Assembly (NCBI GenBank): GCA_947503435.1
Contig: CANNDL010000006.1
Coordinates: forward strand, 124,001 to 188,000
Reading direction: 5' to 3'
Length of the DNA: 64,000 bases
DNA from: an uncultured Kangiella sp.
GTDB taxonomy: Bacteria; Pseudomonadota; Gammaproteobacteria; Enterobacterales; Kangiellaceae
The translations under genes and the position numbers were made by a program. Shown piece after piece: positions 46,586 through 56,280 of this stretch (position 1 is its first letter; each line of letters begins with the position of its first letter). Under the pieces are notes generated by a model. The model saw only the letters and a list, made by a program, of their open reading frames with translations, made no database searches and had not been told where the DNA came from.

Positions 46586-47179
46586 GATGCCAGAACTCAA
46601 GATTATTATCTGCAATTATTGGATGATCTGAACAGTGATAAATTAGAAGTAATTAAGATATCCAAGATTTATCAAGCCGAACTCAAACAATACCAAGATT
46701 ATTTAAGTTTATATGACACCAAGGAGTTGGAGCCAAAAGAAGCTTTTGATCATCTTTTTAAATTGCCAATAATAACTCGACCGTTCACTTTTAGTAGCAA
46801 TACTTTTGATACCTTACAAAGTAGTGCTGATATAGTGTTACTGCCTGCTTCTATACGCAATAACCTAGCAAATTTAAAGCGCACTCAAGAGCTGTCTATC
46901 ATTAGGTATGAACAAGTCAATAATGGTAAAAACAGTTTGGTAGAAAAATTAAACCCATATTTAGGTTCTACAACCCTTATTAAACGATTAGAACGGCAGC
47001 CAAGTATGAAGGAGTTTTTTAATATAGAAGGAAATTTTAAAGAATTGATTCTGATTTATGAAGGGATTCATCGTTGGCGAGAAGTTTGGTTTTATGAGTC
47101 AATTGAGTTCCTGAATGCAATATTGAGCCAGATTGATGCGTTAATCATTCAGATAGAAGAGCAAATAGAGCATGATTAG
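46433..47179 (+). CDS. DUF6090 family membrane protein, copy 2
   Basis: A 248-residue paralogue, 5 bases after copy 1. The anchor module reads MFRFFSKIRKSLLDEGKAARYTKYAIGEIFLVVIGILIALQINNWNEQR. The C-terminal ~200 residues are helical, with no evident similarity to copies 1 or 3 beyond general composition (LQLLDDLNSDKLEVIKISKIYQ). Its last 8 bases overlap the start of copy 3, so the three genes form one transcript. Function unknown. Confidence 0.75.
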   Translation: MFRFFSKIRKSLLDEGKAARYTKYAIGEIFLVVIGILIALQINNWNEQRVLDARTQDYYLQLLDDLNSDKLEVIKISKIYQAELKQYQDYLSLYDTKELEPKEAFDHLFKLPIITRPFTFSSNTFDTLQSSADIVLLPASIRNNLANLKRTQELSIIRYEQVNNGKNSLVEKLNPYLGSTTLIKRLERQPSMKEFFNIEGNFKELILIYEGIHRWREVWFYESIEFLNAILSQIDALIIQIEEQIEHD

Positions 47180-47324
47180 ATTCTTTAGCAAAATCCGTAA
47201 ATCCTTACTTGATGAAGGTAAAGCCGCAAGATATACCAAATACGCCATTGGGGAAATCTTTTTGGTGGTTGTGGGTATCTTGATAGCTTTGCAGATTAAT
47301 AATTGGAATGAAGAGCGGAAAGAC
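47172..47324 (+). repeat. Repeat module copy 3 (DUF6090 5' coding segment)
   Basis: Bases 47230-47284 are identical to 45700-45754, which suggests recent duplication or gene conversion between copies 1 and 3 across copy 2. Confidence 0.8.
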
Positions 47325-47915
47325 GGACTGATTGAAGTTTCGTTGATTGAAAAAATTCTTACTGATTTGAACGAAACTCATATATCGCTTGAAGATGATA
47401 TAAATATCAATCAAAGAGCTATAAACTCTAATAATCTAATTACAGAAGCACTTACGAGCAATAAAGATTATGAGGATTCTTTTGATCAGCACTTTGGTAA
47501 TATTCAATACAATGCTCAATTTACTGTAACTTCTAGTGGCTATGAGCAATTAAGGTCAAGCGGATTTGTGACTATTTCAAATAGTGAGGTTAGAGAAGTT
47601 ATTTTAAATGTTTATGATCAATGGTTTGATTTTTTGCAGCGACTTAATGATAAAAATGACATTATCAGTGTTCAGCAATTTAATCCCAAGTATCAACAAT
47701 ATTTTTCCAAATTTTCTGTAAAAAACCTAACTAAAAGTGAATCAGAATTTAAACCTATAAATTATGATAACTTAAAAGGCAATAAAGATTTTTTACATTT
47801 GCTTGCTACTCAAAAGTTTAATAACCAATTTAATATAGAGGTTTTGCGAAATATGAACATACTGATTGAAGAAGCAGCAATTAAGCTTAAGAATGAATTA
47901 GAACGATTGAATTGA
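47172..47915 (+). CDS. DUF6090 family membrane protein, copy 3
   Basis: A 247-residue paralogue overlapping copy 2 by 8 bases. The anchor MIRFFSKIRKSLLDEGKAARYTKYAIGEIFLVVVGILIALQINNWNEER is followed by a helical domain (SLIEKILTDLNETHISLEDDININQRAI) with a YEQLRSSGFVTISNSEVREVILNVYDQWF stretch similar in pattern to DTLQSSADIVLLPASIRNNLANL of copy 2, which suggests a common but fast-evolving domain. It is followed by the acnB upstream region (195 bases to its GTG start). Function unknown. Confidence 0.75.
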   Translation: MIRFFSKIRKSLLDEGKAARYTKYAIGEIFLVVVGILIALQINNWNEERKDGLIEVSLIEKILTDLNETHISLEDDININQRAINSNNLITEALTSNKDYEDSFDQHFGNIQYNAQFTVTSSGYEQLRSSGFVTISNSEVREVILNVYDQWFDFLQRLNDKNDIISVQQFNPKYQQYFSKFSVKNLTKSESEFKPINYDNLKGNKDFLHLLATQKFNNQFNIEVLRNMNILIEEAAIKLKNELERLN

Positions 47916-48013
47916 GCTATTTTTAGCTGCCGATTTATTAATCAAACAATGCTTGCCCAGTTTTTCAACACTTCAATTGCTAGTTAAAACCTAATACAAC
48001 AACTTCTATCTTA

Positions 48014-48022
48014 TGCTATAAT
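48014..48022 (+). promoter_or_regulatory. Extended -10 promoter element upstream of acnB
   Basis: TGCTATAAT is a perfect extended -10, placed 88 bases before the chosen acnB GTG and within the 195-base gap after the DUF6090 array. No strong -35 is seen at normal spacing. Confidence 0.45.
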
Positions 48023-48110
48023 TTCGCTCTATTTTTGCTTGATTGTTGAGTGTTTTTTATACAGTCAGGCCTTCCGTGATGAGACTAAGAATACAACGAG
48101 GACTTTTAGC

Positions 48111-50726
48111 GTGTTAGAAGCATATCGTAAGCATGTTGCCGAAAGAGCCGAGCAGGGCATTCCTGCATTGCCGTTAAGCGCCGAGCAAGTAAATGGCTTA
48201 ATTGAATTATTGAAAAATCCGCCTGCGGGCGAAGAAGAGTTTTTGGTTGATTTATTGACCAATCGTGTACCGCCGGGTGTAGATGAAGCGGCTTATGTTA
48301 AAGCCGGCTTCTTATCAGCAATCGTTAAAGGTGATACCTCTTCGCCATTGGTATCCAAAGAGCACGCCGTTAAATTGTTAGGTACTATGTTGGGCGGCTA
48401 TAACATCGCAACTTTAGTTGAATTGTTAGATGACTCTGAGCTAGCTGAGTTAGCGGGCGAACAATTAAAGCACACTTTGTTGATGTTTGATGCTTTCCAT
48501 GATGTAGCTGAAAAATCTAAAAATGGTAATGTCGTTGCTGCAGCAGTAGTTCAGTCTTGGGCTGACGCTGAGTGGTTCAAATCTAAAGATTCGTTAGCAG
48601 AGAAAATCTCTTTAACGGTATTCAAAGTTCCTGGCGAAACCAATACAGATGATTTATCTCCTGCGCAAGACGCTTGGTCTCGTCCAGATATCCCATTGCA
48701 CGCTTTAGCTATGCTTAAGAATGCACGTGAAGGCATCGATCCTGATAAGCAGGGCGAAATTGGTCCAATCAAGTTAATTGATGAATTAGAAGCTCGCGGC
48801 TATCCATTAGTTTATGTGGGTGATGTTGTAGGTACGGGTTCATCACGTAAGTCAGCGACTAACTCTGTTTTATGGTACATGGGTGACGATATTCCTCACG
48901 TTCCTAACAAGCGCGATGGCGGTTTCTGTTTCGGTGGAAATATTGCGCCAATCTTCTTTAATACGATGGAAGATGCGGGTGCTTTACCAATCGAAATGGA
49001 CGTTTCTAAAATGAATATGGGCGATTTAGTTCATGTTTATCCTTTTGAAGGCAAAGTAGAAAATGACGCTGGTGAAGTGATTTCTACGTTTGAATTAAAA
49101 ACTGATGTTCTGTTAGACGAAGTTCAAGCGGGTGGTCGTATCCCATTAATCATTGGTCGTGGCTTAACAGCGCGTGCTCGTGAATACTTAGGCATGCCAG
49201 CGGCAGACTTTTTCCGTAAGCCTGATGAAGTAGAAGCTTCCGATAAAGGTTTTACACTTGCTCAAAAAATGGTTGGTCAAGCTTGTGGTGTTGCTGGTGT
49301 TCGTCCGGGTCAATACTGTGAACCAAAAATGACTACTGTTGGCTCGCAAGATACAACAGGCCCTATGACTCGTGATGAGCTTAAAGATTTGGCTTGTTTA
49401 GGTTTCTCTGCCGACTTAGTGATGCAGTCTTTCTGTCACACAGCAGCTTATCCAAAGCCAGTTGATATTGATACGCAACATAACTTGCCTGATTTCATTA
49501 TGAATCGTGGTGGTGTTTCATTGCGTCCAGGTGACGGTATTATTCACTCATGGTTAAATCGTATGTTATTGCCCGATACCGTTGGTACTGGTGGTGACTC
49601 TCATACGCGTTTCCCATTAGGTATTTCTTTCCCTGCAGGTTCTGGTTTAGTAGCTTTCGCTGCGGCAACAGGCGTTATGCCATTGGATATGCCTGAATCA
49701 GTATTGGTTAGGTTTACTGGTGAAATGCAACCAGGTATTACTTTACGTGACTTAGTACATGCTATTCCTTATCAGGCAATTAAAGATGGTTATTTAACCG
49801 TTGAGAAAGCCGGTAAGAAAAATATTTTCTCTGGTCGTATTCTTGAGATTGAAGGTCTAGGTGATTTAACTGCTGAGCAAGCGTTTGAGCTTTCAGATGC
49901 ATCTGCCGAGCGTTCAGCTGCAGGTTGTACCATTGAGATGAGCGAAGCGTCTGTTTCTGAATACTTAAACTCTAACGTTGTTCTATTAAAGTGGATGATG
50001 GCTAATGGCTATGGTGACGAGCGTACAATTGGTCGTCGTGTAGCTAAGATGGAAGAGTGGTTAGCGAACCCAAGCTTGATGAAAGCGGATAAAGATGCTG
50101 AGTATGAAGCAGTAATTGAAATCAATATGAGCGAACTAAAAGAGCCTGTATTATGTGCGCCAAATGATCCAGATGACGCGCGCTTATTATCTGAAGTTCA
50201 GGGCGACAAAATTGATGAAGTATTCATCGGTTCTTGTATGACTAACATCGGTCACTTCCGTGCGGCTTCTAAATTATTAGAAACTGTTGAAGCAGGAACA
50301 CTGCAAACTCGTCTTTGGATTGCGCCACCAACTAAAATGGATGAGCATCAATTGATGGAAGAAGGGCATTACAATATCTTCGGTCGTTCAGGCGCCCGTT
50401 TAGAAATGCCAGGTTGTTCGTTATGTATGGGTAACCAAGCGCGAGTGGCTCCAAAATCAACGGTTGTTTCTACCTCTACACGTAACTTCCCGAACCGTTT
50501 AGGGCAGGGTGCTAATGTTTATTTGGCTTCTGCTGAATTGGCGGCGATTTCTGCTTTATTAGGCAAGTTACCGACTCCAGAAGAGTATTTAGAGTATGCA
50601 ACTAAGATTGACTCTATGGCGGATGAAATCTACGTTTATATGAACTTCCATCAAATGGAAGAATATAAAGAAAAGGCCAATACAGTTACGATTCCTGTTG
50701 AGAATTTAGTAACTGTTGATGCCTAA
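48111..50726 (+). CDS. acnB: Aconitate hydratase B
   Basis: Read from GTG at 48111 the protein is 871 residues (E. coli AcnB 865). That start gives the family N-terminus [22 protein letters not shown] and has CGAGGA 8 bases upstream; the ORF-track start adds 24 unconserved residues. The HEAT-like domain, swivelling domain ([19 protein letters not shown]) and catalytic core are present, with cluster cysteines in [21 protein letters not shown] and [12 protein letters not shown]. It interconverts citrate and isocitrate in the TCA cycle; 2-methylcitrate activity is also known for the family. Confidence 0.96.
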   Translation: MLEAYRKHVAERAEQGIPALPLSAEQVNGLIELLKNPPAGEEEFLVDLLTNRVPPGVDEAAYVKAGFLSAIVKGDTSSPLVSKEHAVKLLGTMLGGYNIATLVELLDDSELAELAGEQLKHTLLMFDAFHDVAEKSKNGNVVAAAVVQSWADAEWFKSKDSLAEKISLTVFKVPGETNTDDLSPAQDAWSRPDIPLHALAMLKNAREGIDPDKQGEIGPIKLIDELEARGYPLVYVGDVVGTGSSRKSATNSVLWYMGDDIPHVPNKRDGGFCFGGNIAPIFFNTMEDAGALPIEMDVSKMNMGDLVHVYPFEGKVENDAGEVISTFELKTDVLLDEVQAGGRIPLIIGRGLTARAREYLGMPAADFFRKPDEVEASDKGFTLAQKMVGQACGVAGVRPGQYCEPKMTTVGSQDTTGPMTRDELKDLACLGFSADLVMQSFCHTAAYPKPVDIDTQHNLPDFIMNRGGVSLRPGDGIIHSWLNRMLLPDTVGTGGDSHTRFPLGISFPAGSGLVAFAAATGVMPLDMPESVLVRFTGEMQPGITLRDLVHAIPYQAIKDGYLTVEKAGKKNIFSGRILEIEGLGDLTAEQAFELSDASAERSAAGCTIEMSEASVSEYLNSNVVLLKWMMANGYGDERTIGRRVAKMEEWLANPSLMKADKDAEYEAVIEINMSELKEPVLCAPNDPDDARLLSEVQGDKIDEVFIGSCMTNIGHFRAASKLLETVEAGTLQTRLWIAPPTKMDEHQLMEEGHYNIFGRSGARLEMPGCSLCMGNQARVAPKSTVVSTSTRNFPNRLGQGANVYLASAELAAISALLGKLPTPEEYLEYATKIDSMADEIYVYMNFHQMEEYKEKANTVTIPVENLVTVDA

Positions 50727-50746
50727 ATTTAGCTTTTAGCTAATTA

Positions 50747-50782
50747 AAGCCCATAGCTTGTAAGAGTTATGGGCTTTTTTAT
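50747..50782 (+). terminator. Intrinsic terminator after acnB
   Basis: AAAGCCCATA pairs with TATGGGCTTT around a GCTTGTAAGAGT loop and continues in a T-run (CTTTTTTATG), 20 bases after the stop. Confidence 0.87.
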
Positions 50783-50805
50783 GACTTAATTTCAGGAGAG
50801 GAATA

Positions 50806-51207
50806 ATGGCTTTAGTTTATACCCCCATTTATGCAGGCTTATTGGCCGTTTTGATTATTGTATTATCCGTTAAAGTTGCTTTGACCCGGCGTAGATTGCG
50901 CATTGGAGTGGGTGACAAGGGCGACAGAGAGATGTTGCAAGTGGTAAGGGTTCATGGCAATGCAATAGAATATATTCCTCTTACTTTATTGCTGATGGCA
51001 TTCGCTGAGTTTAATGGAGCTAATATTTATTTTATTAATATCTGTGGCGTAGCGTTATTTGTGGGGCGCATACTTCATGCATACGGCTTAGGTAAAAATA
51101 TTGGGATAACTTTAGGAAGAACTTACGGCACATCACTAACTTGGTTAGTTATACTGGCTTTAGGTGTTTATCTTCTGTTTTCAAGTATCAAAGCAATACT
51201 GGCTTAA
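50806..51207 (+). CDS. MAPEG family membrane protein
   Basis: A 133-residue integral protein with four hydrophobic segments (about 6-24, 58-76, 80-95, 110-130). KVALTRRRLRIGVGDKGDREMLQVVRVHGNAIEYIPLTLLLMAFAE is the membrane-associated eicosanoid and glutathione metabolism signature (compare RVHGNAxEYxP in YecN-like bacterial members). Bacterial members may have glutathione transferase-like activity, but substrates are not known. An RBS (CAGGAGAGGAA) precedes the ATG. The stop shares TTAA with the convergent EAL gene. Confidence 0.87.
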   Translation: MALVYTPIYAGLLAVLIIVLSVKVALTRRRLRIGVGDKGDREMLQVVRVHGNAIEYIPLTLLLMAFAEFNGANIYFINICGVALFVGRILHAYGLGKNIGITLGRTYGTSLTWLVILALGVYLLFSSIKAILA

Positions 51208-53843
51208 GCAGGTGTGTTCTTATCAAGCTGCTCGTTAGAAATAGGGGAGGCTTGATTGGAATATATGTGTAGAATTTCTTTCGCAGTTATTGCTTTGCTA
51301 AAGAAGTAACCTTGAAAATATTTACAGCCGATAGAGTTTAAGTATTCGACGTGGGCTTTTTCTTCAACGCCTTCTGCTAGAACTGAAAGCCCAAGGTCTT
51401 CTGACATATTAACAATGTTTTTTACAATAGCCTGGCTGCCTTTATCTTTTTCGATATCTTTAATGAAAGAGCGATCGATTTTTAATTTATCCAAGGGCAA
51501 TTGGTTAATGTAGCTTAAGGATGAATAACCTGTTCCAAAATCATCAATTGAAAGCTTAACCCCTAGTTTTTTTAAGGAATTAAGTGTCTCTAAGGATTCT
51601 TCAATATCTTGAAACAGCACGGTCTCTGTTATTTCAAACTCAACAAGTGCTGGGTTTATTCCGTACTGTTGTATCAAACTTTTTACTAAAGCCACTAAGT
51701 TTGAATCTTTAATCTGAATGACGGATAAGTTTATGCCTAAGAATGATTTATTAAGAGAAGTGTTCTGCCATTTCTTTAACTGATGGAATGCTTGCTCTAT
51801 GACCCAGTAACCCATCGGAATAATAAGATTATTTTCTTCAGCGGCGGGGACAAAATCACCAGGGTAAATAAGCCCATGCTTTTTATGGTTCCAGCGAATT
51901 AGCGCCTCAAAACCAATCGGATTTAATGAAGATTTGTGGAATTGAGGCTGATAATAAAGCTCAAATTCATTATTGTTAATCGCATTTTTTAATTCATTGC
52001 TGATTAAATGTCTTTGGAAAACTGCAGTTTCCATTTCATTGGTAAAACGAACGGTATTGCTCTTACCGCTCAACTTGGCGTGTCTCATTGCCGTTTCTGC
52101 ACGTGGAATGATATTGATCGAGTTTTTACCATCAAAGGGGTAAATGACTATACCAATGCTGGCAGTTATATAGATTGATGTTCCACCAATTGTGATTGGA
52201 CGATTTATAGTTTCCTGTACCTGCTTTGCTACTTCAAAAGCGGTGTCATTAGCTTCTTTGGGCTTTATAGAAAGCTCATGGAGTTGAATAACAAAAGTAT
52301 CTGAACTTAAGCGGGCAACAGTATCACCCACCTTGATTAAATCGGAAATTCTCTCTGCTAACTTTTTAAGCAGTTTGTCGCCAACTTGCGGACCATGATT
52401 GTGGTTAATAGCTTTAAAATCATCTAAATCAATGAGTAAAACTGCACCGCTGTAACCTTGGCGCACCGATAAAGCTAATGACTGCTTTAAACGATCATTC
52501 AGCAGGATTCTGTTAGGTAATTGAGTCAGCGGATCATGGTACGACATATGCTCAATTTGCTTTTCATATTGTTTAGATGCGGTGACATCTACACCAACAC
52601 CTACAACAGATTGAGTGTCCGTAGAACTGCTAATAAAAGGTACCTTTAATAAATTGAAATAAACTTCATCGCCTTGAGCGTTGAGGGTTTTAAATTCACT
52701 TTTGTTAATACCTTCACCATGTTCAAGGAGAGCTTTATCACCTTCAAACAATGCTACTGAAGCGCCATATGTTTCTAGTAGTCTAGATTTTGGTAATAGA
52801 TCATAATCATCAAGTTTTATTCCGAAAAACTCAGCTGCATATCGATTCATTAAGAATATCTCGCCCTTATCATTGGCTGCGTAGATAAAGTGAGGGATTA
52901 AATCGATGATTTGACGGGTTTGTTCATTTTGACGCTTTAAATTAGCTGTTTGTTTCTTTACTTGCTGTCTTAAAATATAAGCAGCAATTGCGCTGACGAC
53001 CAATAAAGTACTAATGATTAATAGTGCTGTAGTGAGCCATTTTGGTATTTCGCGATCAGAATTATGACTGAACCATTTATCACGGATGGCATAATAAGGT
53101 GAGCTTTTATCTGCGCGCCAAGTTTTGACATAACTATCGATAGTTGCCGCGATATCGCTATTGGTGCCTTTGGGTACGGCAAATAAGGAGTCTTGAGCAT
53201 TATAAATGATTGAGGTGGGGACAACACTAAATCGAGCGATATAGTCATGACCAACCCAGTTGCCTGCTACTACACCATCAACTTTCTTATTTTGTAACAT
53301 ATCAAATGCAGTATTGAAGTCATATACTTCGACGGTTTGGCAGTTAACATCAAATTTATTACATTCATCGATAAAGCCTAAGCCATGTATTTCGTTTCTT
53401 AGGATGGCGACTTTCTTTTCATTAAAATCTAAGATGTTTTGATAGATACTTTTATCATGGGTATAAACTTGGCCCCAGCCAGTGATGAAATTTTCTTTGG
53501 TGTAGTCTAAATATTGGGCCCTTTCTTCATGGTGTGCTATAAAAACTAAAAGATCTAACTCTCTATTTTTGCCCTTATTTAATAAATTAGCCCAGCTATC
53601 TTCTACCCATTCAATATTCCATTTTTCTCTAGCAGCAACTTCTTTAACAAAATCAACCATCAACCCTTGGGGTTCTTGTCCATCATTAAGAATAATTATT
53701 GGGGGGGAGTGGAACAATCCTACTTTGACTGTTTTATTAGGCTTGGAAAAAAGTGTATTGGTTTGGCTCGCAGACAAAGGTAGCGTGGACATTATAATGC
53801 CCAGAAACAATAGAATTGAAATTAGTTGTCTAATAATAGCCAT
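51204..53843 (-). CDS. Periplasmic-sensor GGDEF-EAL protein, predicted cyclic di-GMP phosphodiesterase
   Basis: An 879-residue membrane protein. A signal/TM (about 4-24) precedes a type-3 solute-binding domain (about 35-265; KVGLFHSPPIIILNDGQEPQGLMVDF) in the periplasm. TM2 (about 272-292) leads to a PAS domain (about 305-425), then a GGDEF domain whose motif is RLSSDTFVIQ instead of GGDEF, so it is likely inactive, and a complete EAL domain (EALIRWNHKKHG, GINLSVIQIKD, EFEITETVL, IDDFGTGYSSLSYI, KIDRSF, LAEGVE). The likely output is cyclic di-GMP breakdown under control of a periplasmic small-molecule ligand. Confidence 0.9.
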   Translation of the reverse strand: MAIIRQLISILLFLGIIMSTLPLSASQTNTLFSKPNKTVKVGLFHSPPIIILNDGQEPQGLMVDFVKEVAAREKWNIEWVEDSWANLLNKGKNRELDLLVFIAHHEERAQYLDYTKENFITGWGQVYTHDKSIYQNILDFNEKKVAILRNEIHGLGFIDECNKFDVNCQTVEVYDFNTAFDMLQNKKVDGVVAGNWVGHDYIARFSVVPTSIIYNAQDSLFAVPKGTNSDIAATIDSYVKTWRADKSSPYYAIRDKWFSHNSDREIPKWLTTALLIISTLLVVSAIAAYILRQQVKKQTANLKRQNEQTRQIIDLIPHFIYAANDKGEIFLMNRYAAEFFGIKLDDYDLLPKSRLLETYGASVALFEGDKALLEHGEGINKSEFKTLNAQGDEVYFNLLKVPFISSSTDTQSVVGVGVDVTASKQYEKQIEHMSYHDPLTQLPNRILLNDRLKQSLALSVRQGYSGAVLLIDLDDFKAINHNHGPQVGDKLLKKLAERISDLIKVGDTVARLSSDTFVIQLHELSIKPKEANDTAFEVAKQVQETINRPITIGGTSIYITASIGIVIYPFDGKNSINIIPRAETAMRHAKLSGKSNTVRFTNEMETAVFQRHLISNELKNAINNNEFELYYQPQFHKSSLNPIGFEALIRWNHKKHGLIYPGDFVPAAEENNLIIPMGYWVIEQAFHQLKKWQNTSLNKSFLGINLSVIQIKDSNLVALVKSLIQQYGINPALVEFEITETVLFQDIEESLETLNSLKKLGVKLSIDDFGTGYSSLSYINQLPLDKLKIDRSFIKDIEKDKGSQAIVKNIVNMSEDLGLSVLAEGVEEKAHVEYLNSIGCKYFQGYFFSKAITAKEILHIYSNQASPISNEQLDKNTPA

Positions 53844-53909
53844 ACTACCAGATTACGGGGTTTTATACTTTAACACAAACCCCTAACTTATTGATTTTAT
53901 AATTCATTA

Positions 53910-53942
53910 CAATTAAAAAAGGGGCCTAAAAAGGCCCCTTCC
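53910..53942 (-). terminator. Intrinsic terminator of the S46 peptidase gene
   Basis: AAGGGGCCT and AGGCCCCTT form a 9-bp stem with an AAAA loop; on the minus strand it is followed by TTTTAATTG, 17 bases after the S46 stop. Confidence 0.88.
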
Positions 53943-53958
53943 TTGGAGTAAGTGGATA

Positions 53959-56121
53959 TTATCTGATAATCGTCATTTCATCAATTAAATTATCCGCACC
54001 ATCAACATACTCCATAACCCAAAGCATGTAAGCGCTAGAGACGTGAATGCCTCGTTTAAGCTTAGGATCATAATCCCAATCGCCAATAATAGATTCATAG
54101 TTACCGTCAAACACTAAGCCCACGAATTCCGCATTACCGTTAAGGGTTGAGGAACCTGAGTTACCACCAGTAATGTCAACAGTGGTTAAGTAATTGACTT
54201 GGACGCTATCTAAATCTTTATCATGATACTTGCCATACATTTTCTCTTTGATTAGCTTATTTTGCTTTTCAGGAGAATTAAATGGCTCTTCACCAGTATT
54301 TTTTGCTAACAAGCCTTCTAATGTCGTAAACGGAACTGAGAAGGTACCATCATTCGGAGAATAGCCTTTCACGTTACCAAAAGTAATACGTAGTGTGCTG
54401 TTTGCGTCCGCATAGATAGGTTTGTTTAAATGATCATAATAATCAATCATAGCAGCCATATACTTAGGACGAAGCTGTTGGAATTGTCCAGAAATTTGCT
54501 TTTCTTTTAGCTCACGTTGATAGTTTTCATCATAAGTAGCAACTGCCAATTTTATGAAAGGATCGCTAGAGTTTTTAAAATCATTAACAGACTTTGTCAT
54601 CCAGTTTAAACGAGTTTCTTGGTCAGTTAGCTTAGTATTGGCGAACATGGTGTTAATGGTTTTAGCAAAAGCTGCTTCATCAAAGTTTTCGCCTACGCCC
54701 ATGGCGCTATCAAAGCTTTTTACACGCTGATCCATAGGTAAGGTTGCATACTGACCAACGAAGTACTTATATAGCTCTTTAGCTACATCAGCATCCCAGC
54801 GACGATTAAAACGTTTTAAGCCTTCTTCAAAACGAGTCATGTCTCTTTCTTGATAGCCTGGTTCACGTTCTGCATCTGGCTTTTGCTTTTCTAGAGCTAA
54901 ACGGTACAAACGCGCTGCAGTAGAACTCAATGCGTCACGGCCCATTGCCCATAGTTTCATTTCAGTTTCTTGCTTCTTTTGGTTTTCTTCAATTAACGCA
55001 TTTAAAGCATTAATCGAATCACGATGCTTTTCGCTCATTTCACGATCGGTATCTAACCAATTAGCTAAACTTGATTCCAGCTTGGTTTTACGTTGTAAGA
55101 AATCACCTTTACCGTAGCTTTCGATCATGCTGCCCCAGTTTTTCTCAACATTGTTAAGGCTTGCTAAAGTTGAAGCATATTTAACGCGTGCATCAGAGTC
55201 TTCAGGCGCATTTTTCTCGATTATGTCGATATAGTCGTGAACCAACGTGCGAAAAGTAGGGTAGTACCATTCAAATTGGTTTTGCACTTCAACACTGGTG
55301 CGGTAACGGTTAGTGCTGCCAGGGTAACCAGCAATCATAACAAACTCACCATCTTTAACACCATCAGCATTAACTTTTAAGAAGTGCTTTGGCTTATAAG
55401 GTACGTTATCTTCAGAATACTCAGACGGCTTTCCATCTTTGCTTACGTAGGCACGATAGAATGAGAAGTCACCGGTGTGACGTGGCCACATCCAATTATC
55501 AATATCGCCGCCATATTTACCGATTGCACCTGCAGGAGCATAAACTAAGCGAACATCTTTAATCTCCATCTGCTTGATTAGGAAATATTCTAAGCCACCA
55601 TGGAAGGCGCTTACTCGACAGCGATAACCTTCTTCAGACTCACATTCTGAAATTAAAGCTTTACGGTTGTTTTCAATGGCCTTGTAACGATCAATGCCGC
55701 TTAAAGAAGCTGGTAATTTTCCAATAATGTCTGCAGTGACGTCATTTACGGCTTCAGTAACGTATACACGACTTCCAGGAGCTGCTTTTAATTCTTCTTT
55801 AAAAGATTTTGCTAAGAAACCTTTTTCAATTAAGTTGTCTTCTGCGGTCGAGTTAAATTGAATGCTGCCATAAGTACAGTGATGGTTTGTTGCTACTAAG
55901 CCCTCTGGTGATAAAAATGCAGCAGAACAGCCACCTAAGCTAACAATAGCGCCCATAGGAAAGCTGGTTAAATTGGTTAGCTTATTTGGATTGATTTTTA
56001 ACCCTGCTGCCTTAAGTTCTTTTTTCAAACTAGGCAGTTGGTGTGGTTGCCACATACCTTCATCGGCAGCTAATGGCAGTGCAGCTACTGATAATGCAGC
56101 AGTGATTAGTAGTTTTTTCAT
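53959..56121 (-). CDS. S46 family dipeptidyl peptidase (DPP7-type)
   Basis: A 720-residue exported peptidase. A signal peptide (about 1-18, ending LPLAADEG) is followed by the first half of a trypsin-like fold with the catalytic His in LVATNHHCTYGSIQ, a large helical domain, and the second half with the catalytic Ser in DITGGNSGSSTLNG. At the position that sets P1 preference the sequence is LVFDGNYES; glycine there is the DPP7 state (hydrophobic P1), whereas DPP11 has arginine. It would release dipeptides from peptide N-termini in the periplasm. A terminator follows. Confidence 0.93.
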   Translation of the reverse strand: MKKLLITAALSVAALPLAADEGMWQPHQLPSLKKELKAAGLKINPNKLTNLTSFPMGAIVSLGGCSAAFLSPEGLVATNHHCTYGSIQFNSTAEDNLIEKGFLAKSFKEELKAAPGSRVYVTEAVNDVTADIIGKLPASLSGIDRYKAIENNRKALISECESEEGYRCRVSAFHGGLEYFLIKQMEIKDVRLVYAPAGAIGKYGGDIDNWMWPRHTGDFSFYRAYVSKDGKPSEYSEDNVPYKPKHFLKVNADGVKDGEFVMIAGYPGSTNRYRTSVEVQNQFEWYYPTFRTLVHDYIDIIEKNAPEDSDARVKYASTLASLNNVEKNWGSMIESYGKGDFLQRKTKLESSLANWLDTDREMSEKHRDSINALNALIEENQKKQETEMKLWAMGRDALSSTAARLYRLALEKQKPDAEREPGYQERDMTRFEEGLKRFNRRWDADVAKELYKYFVGQYATLPMDQRVKSFDSAMGVGENFDEAAFAKTINTMFANTKLTDQETRLNWMTKSVNDFKNSSDPFIKLAVATYDENYQRELKEKQISGQFQQLRPKYMAAMIDYYDHLNKPIYADANSTLRITFGNVKGYSPNDGTFSVPFTTLEGLLAKNTGEEPFNSPEKQNKLIKEKMYGKYHDKDLDSVQVNYLTTVDITGGNSGSSTLNGNAEFVGLVFDGNYESIIGDWDYDPKLKRGIHVSSAYMLWVMEYVDGADNLIDEMTIIR

Positions 56122-56240
56122 AATACTCTCTTTTAAAATGCCCCTAGTAAAACACGCCTACATATTAATCAACTGGCAGTTAATTGGTAGCTTTATTAGA
56201 TGTGAAAGTGTAAGCGATTATTAAAATTATTAATCGAACA

Positions 56241-56266
56241 TAAAAAAGCCAGCAATGCTGGCTTTA
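56241..56266 (-). terminator. Intrinsic terminator of the leucine-degradation operon
   Basis: AAAGCCAGCA and TGCTGGCTTT form a 10-bp stem with no separate loop bases shown (the two central pairs open to give a loop); on the minus strand it is followed by TTTATG, 15 bases after the scoB stop. Confidence 0.83.
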
Positions 56267-56280
56267 ATGGGTTATCAGGT

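Noticed and set aside
45046-48000. Genomic island around the DUF6090 array
   Set aside because: No integrase, tRNA, attachment-site repeats or clear base-composition change; flanking purB and acnB are ordinary chromosomal genes.
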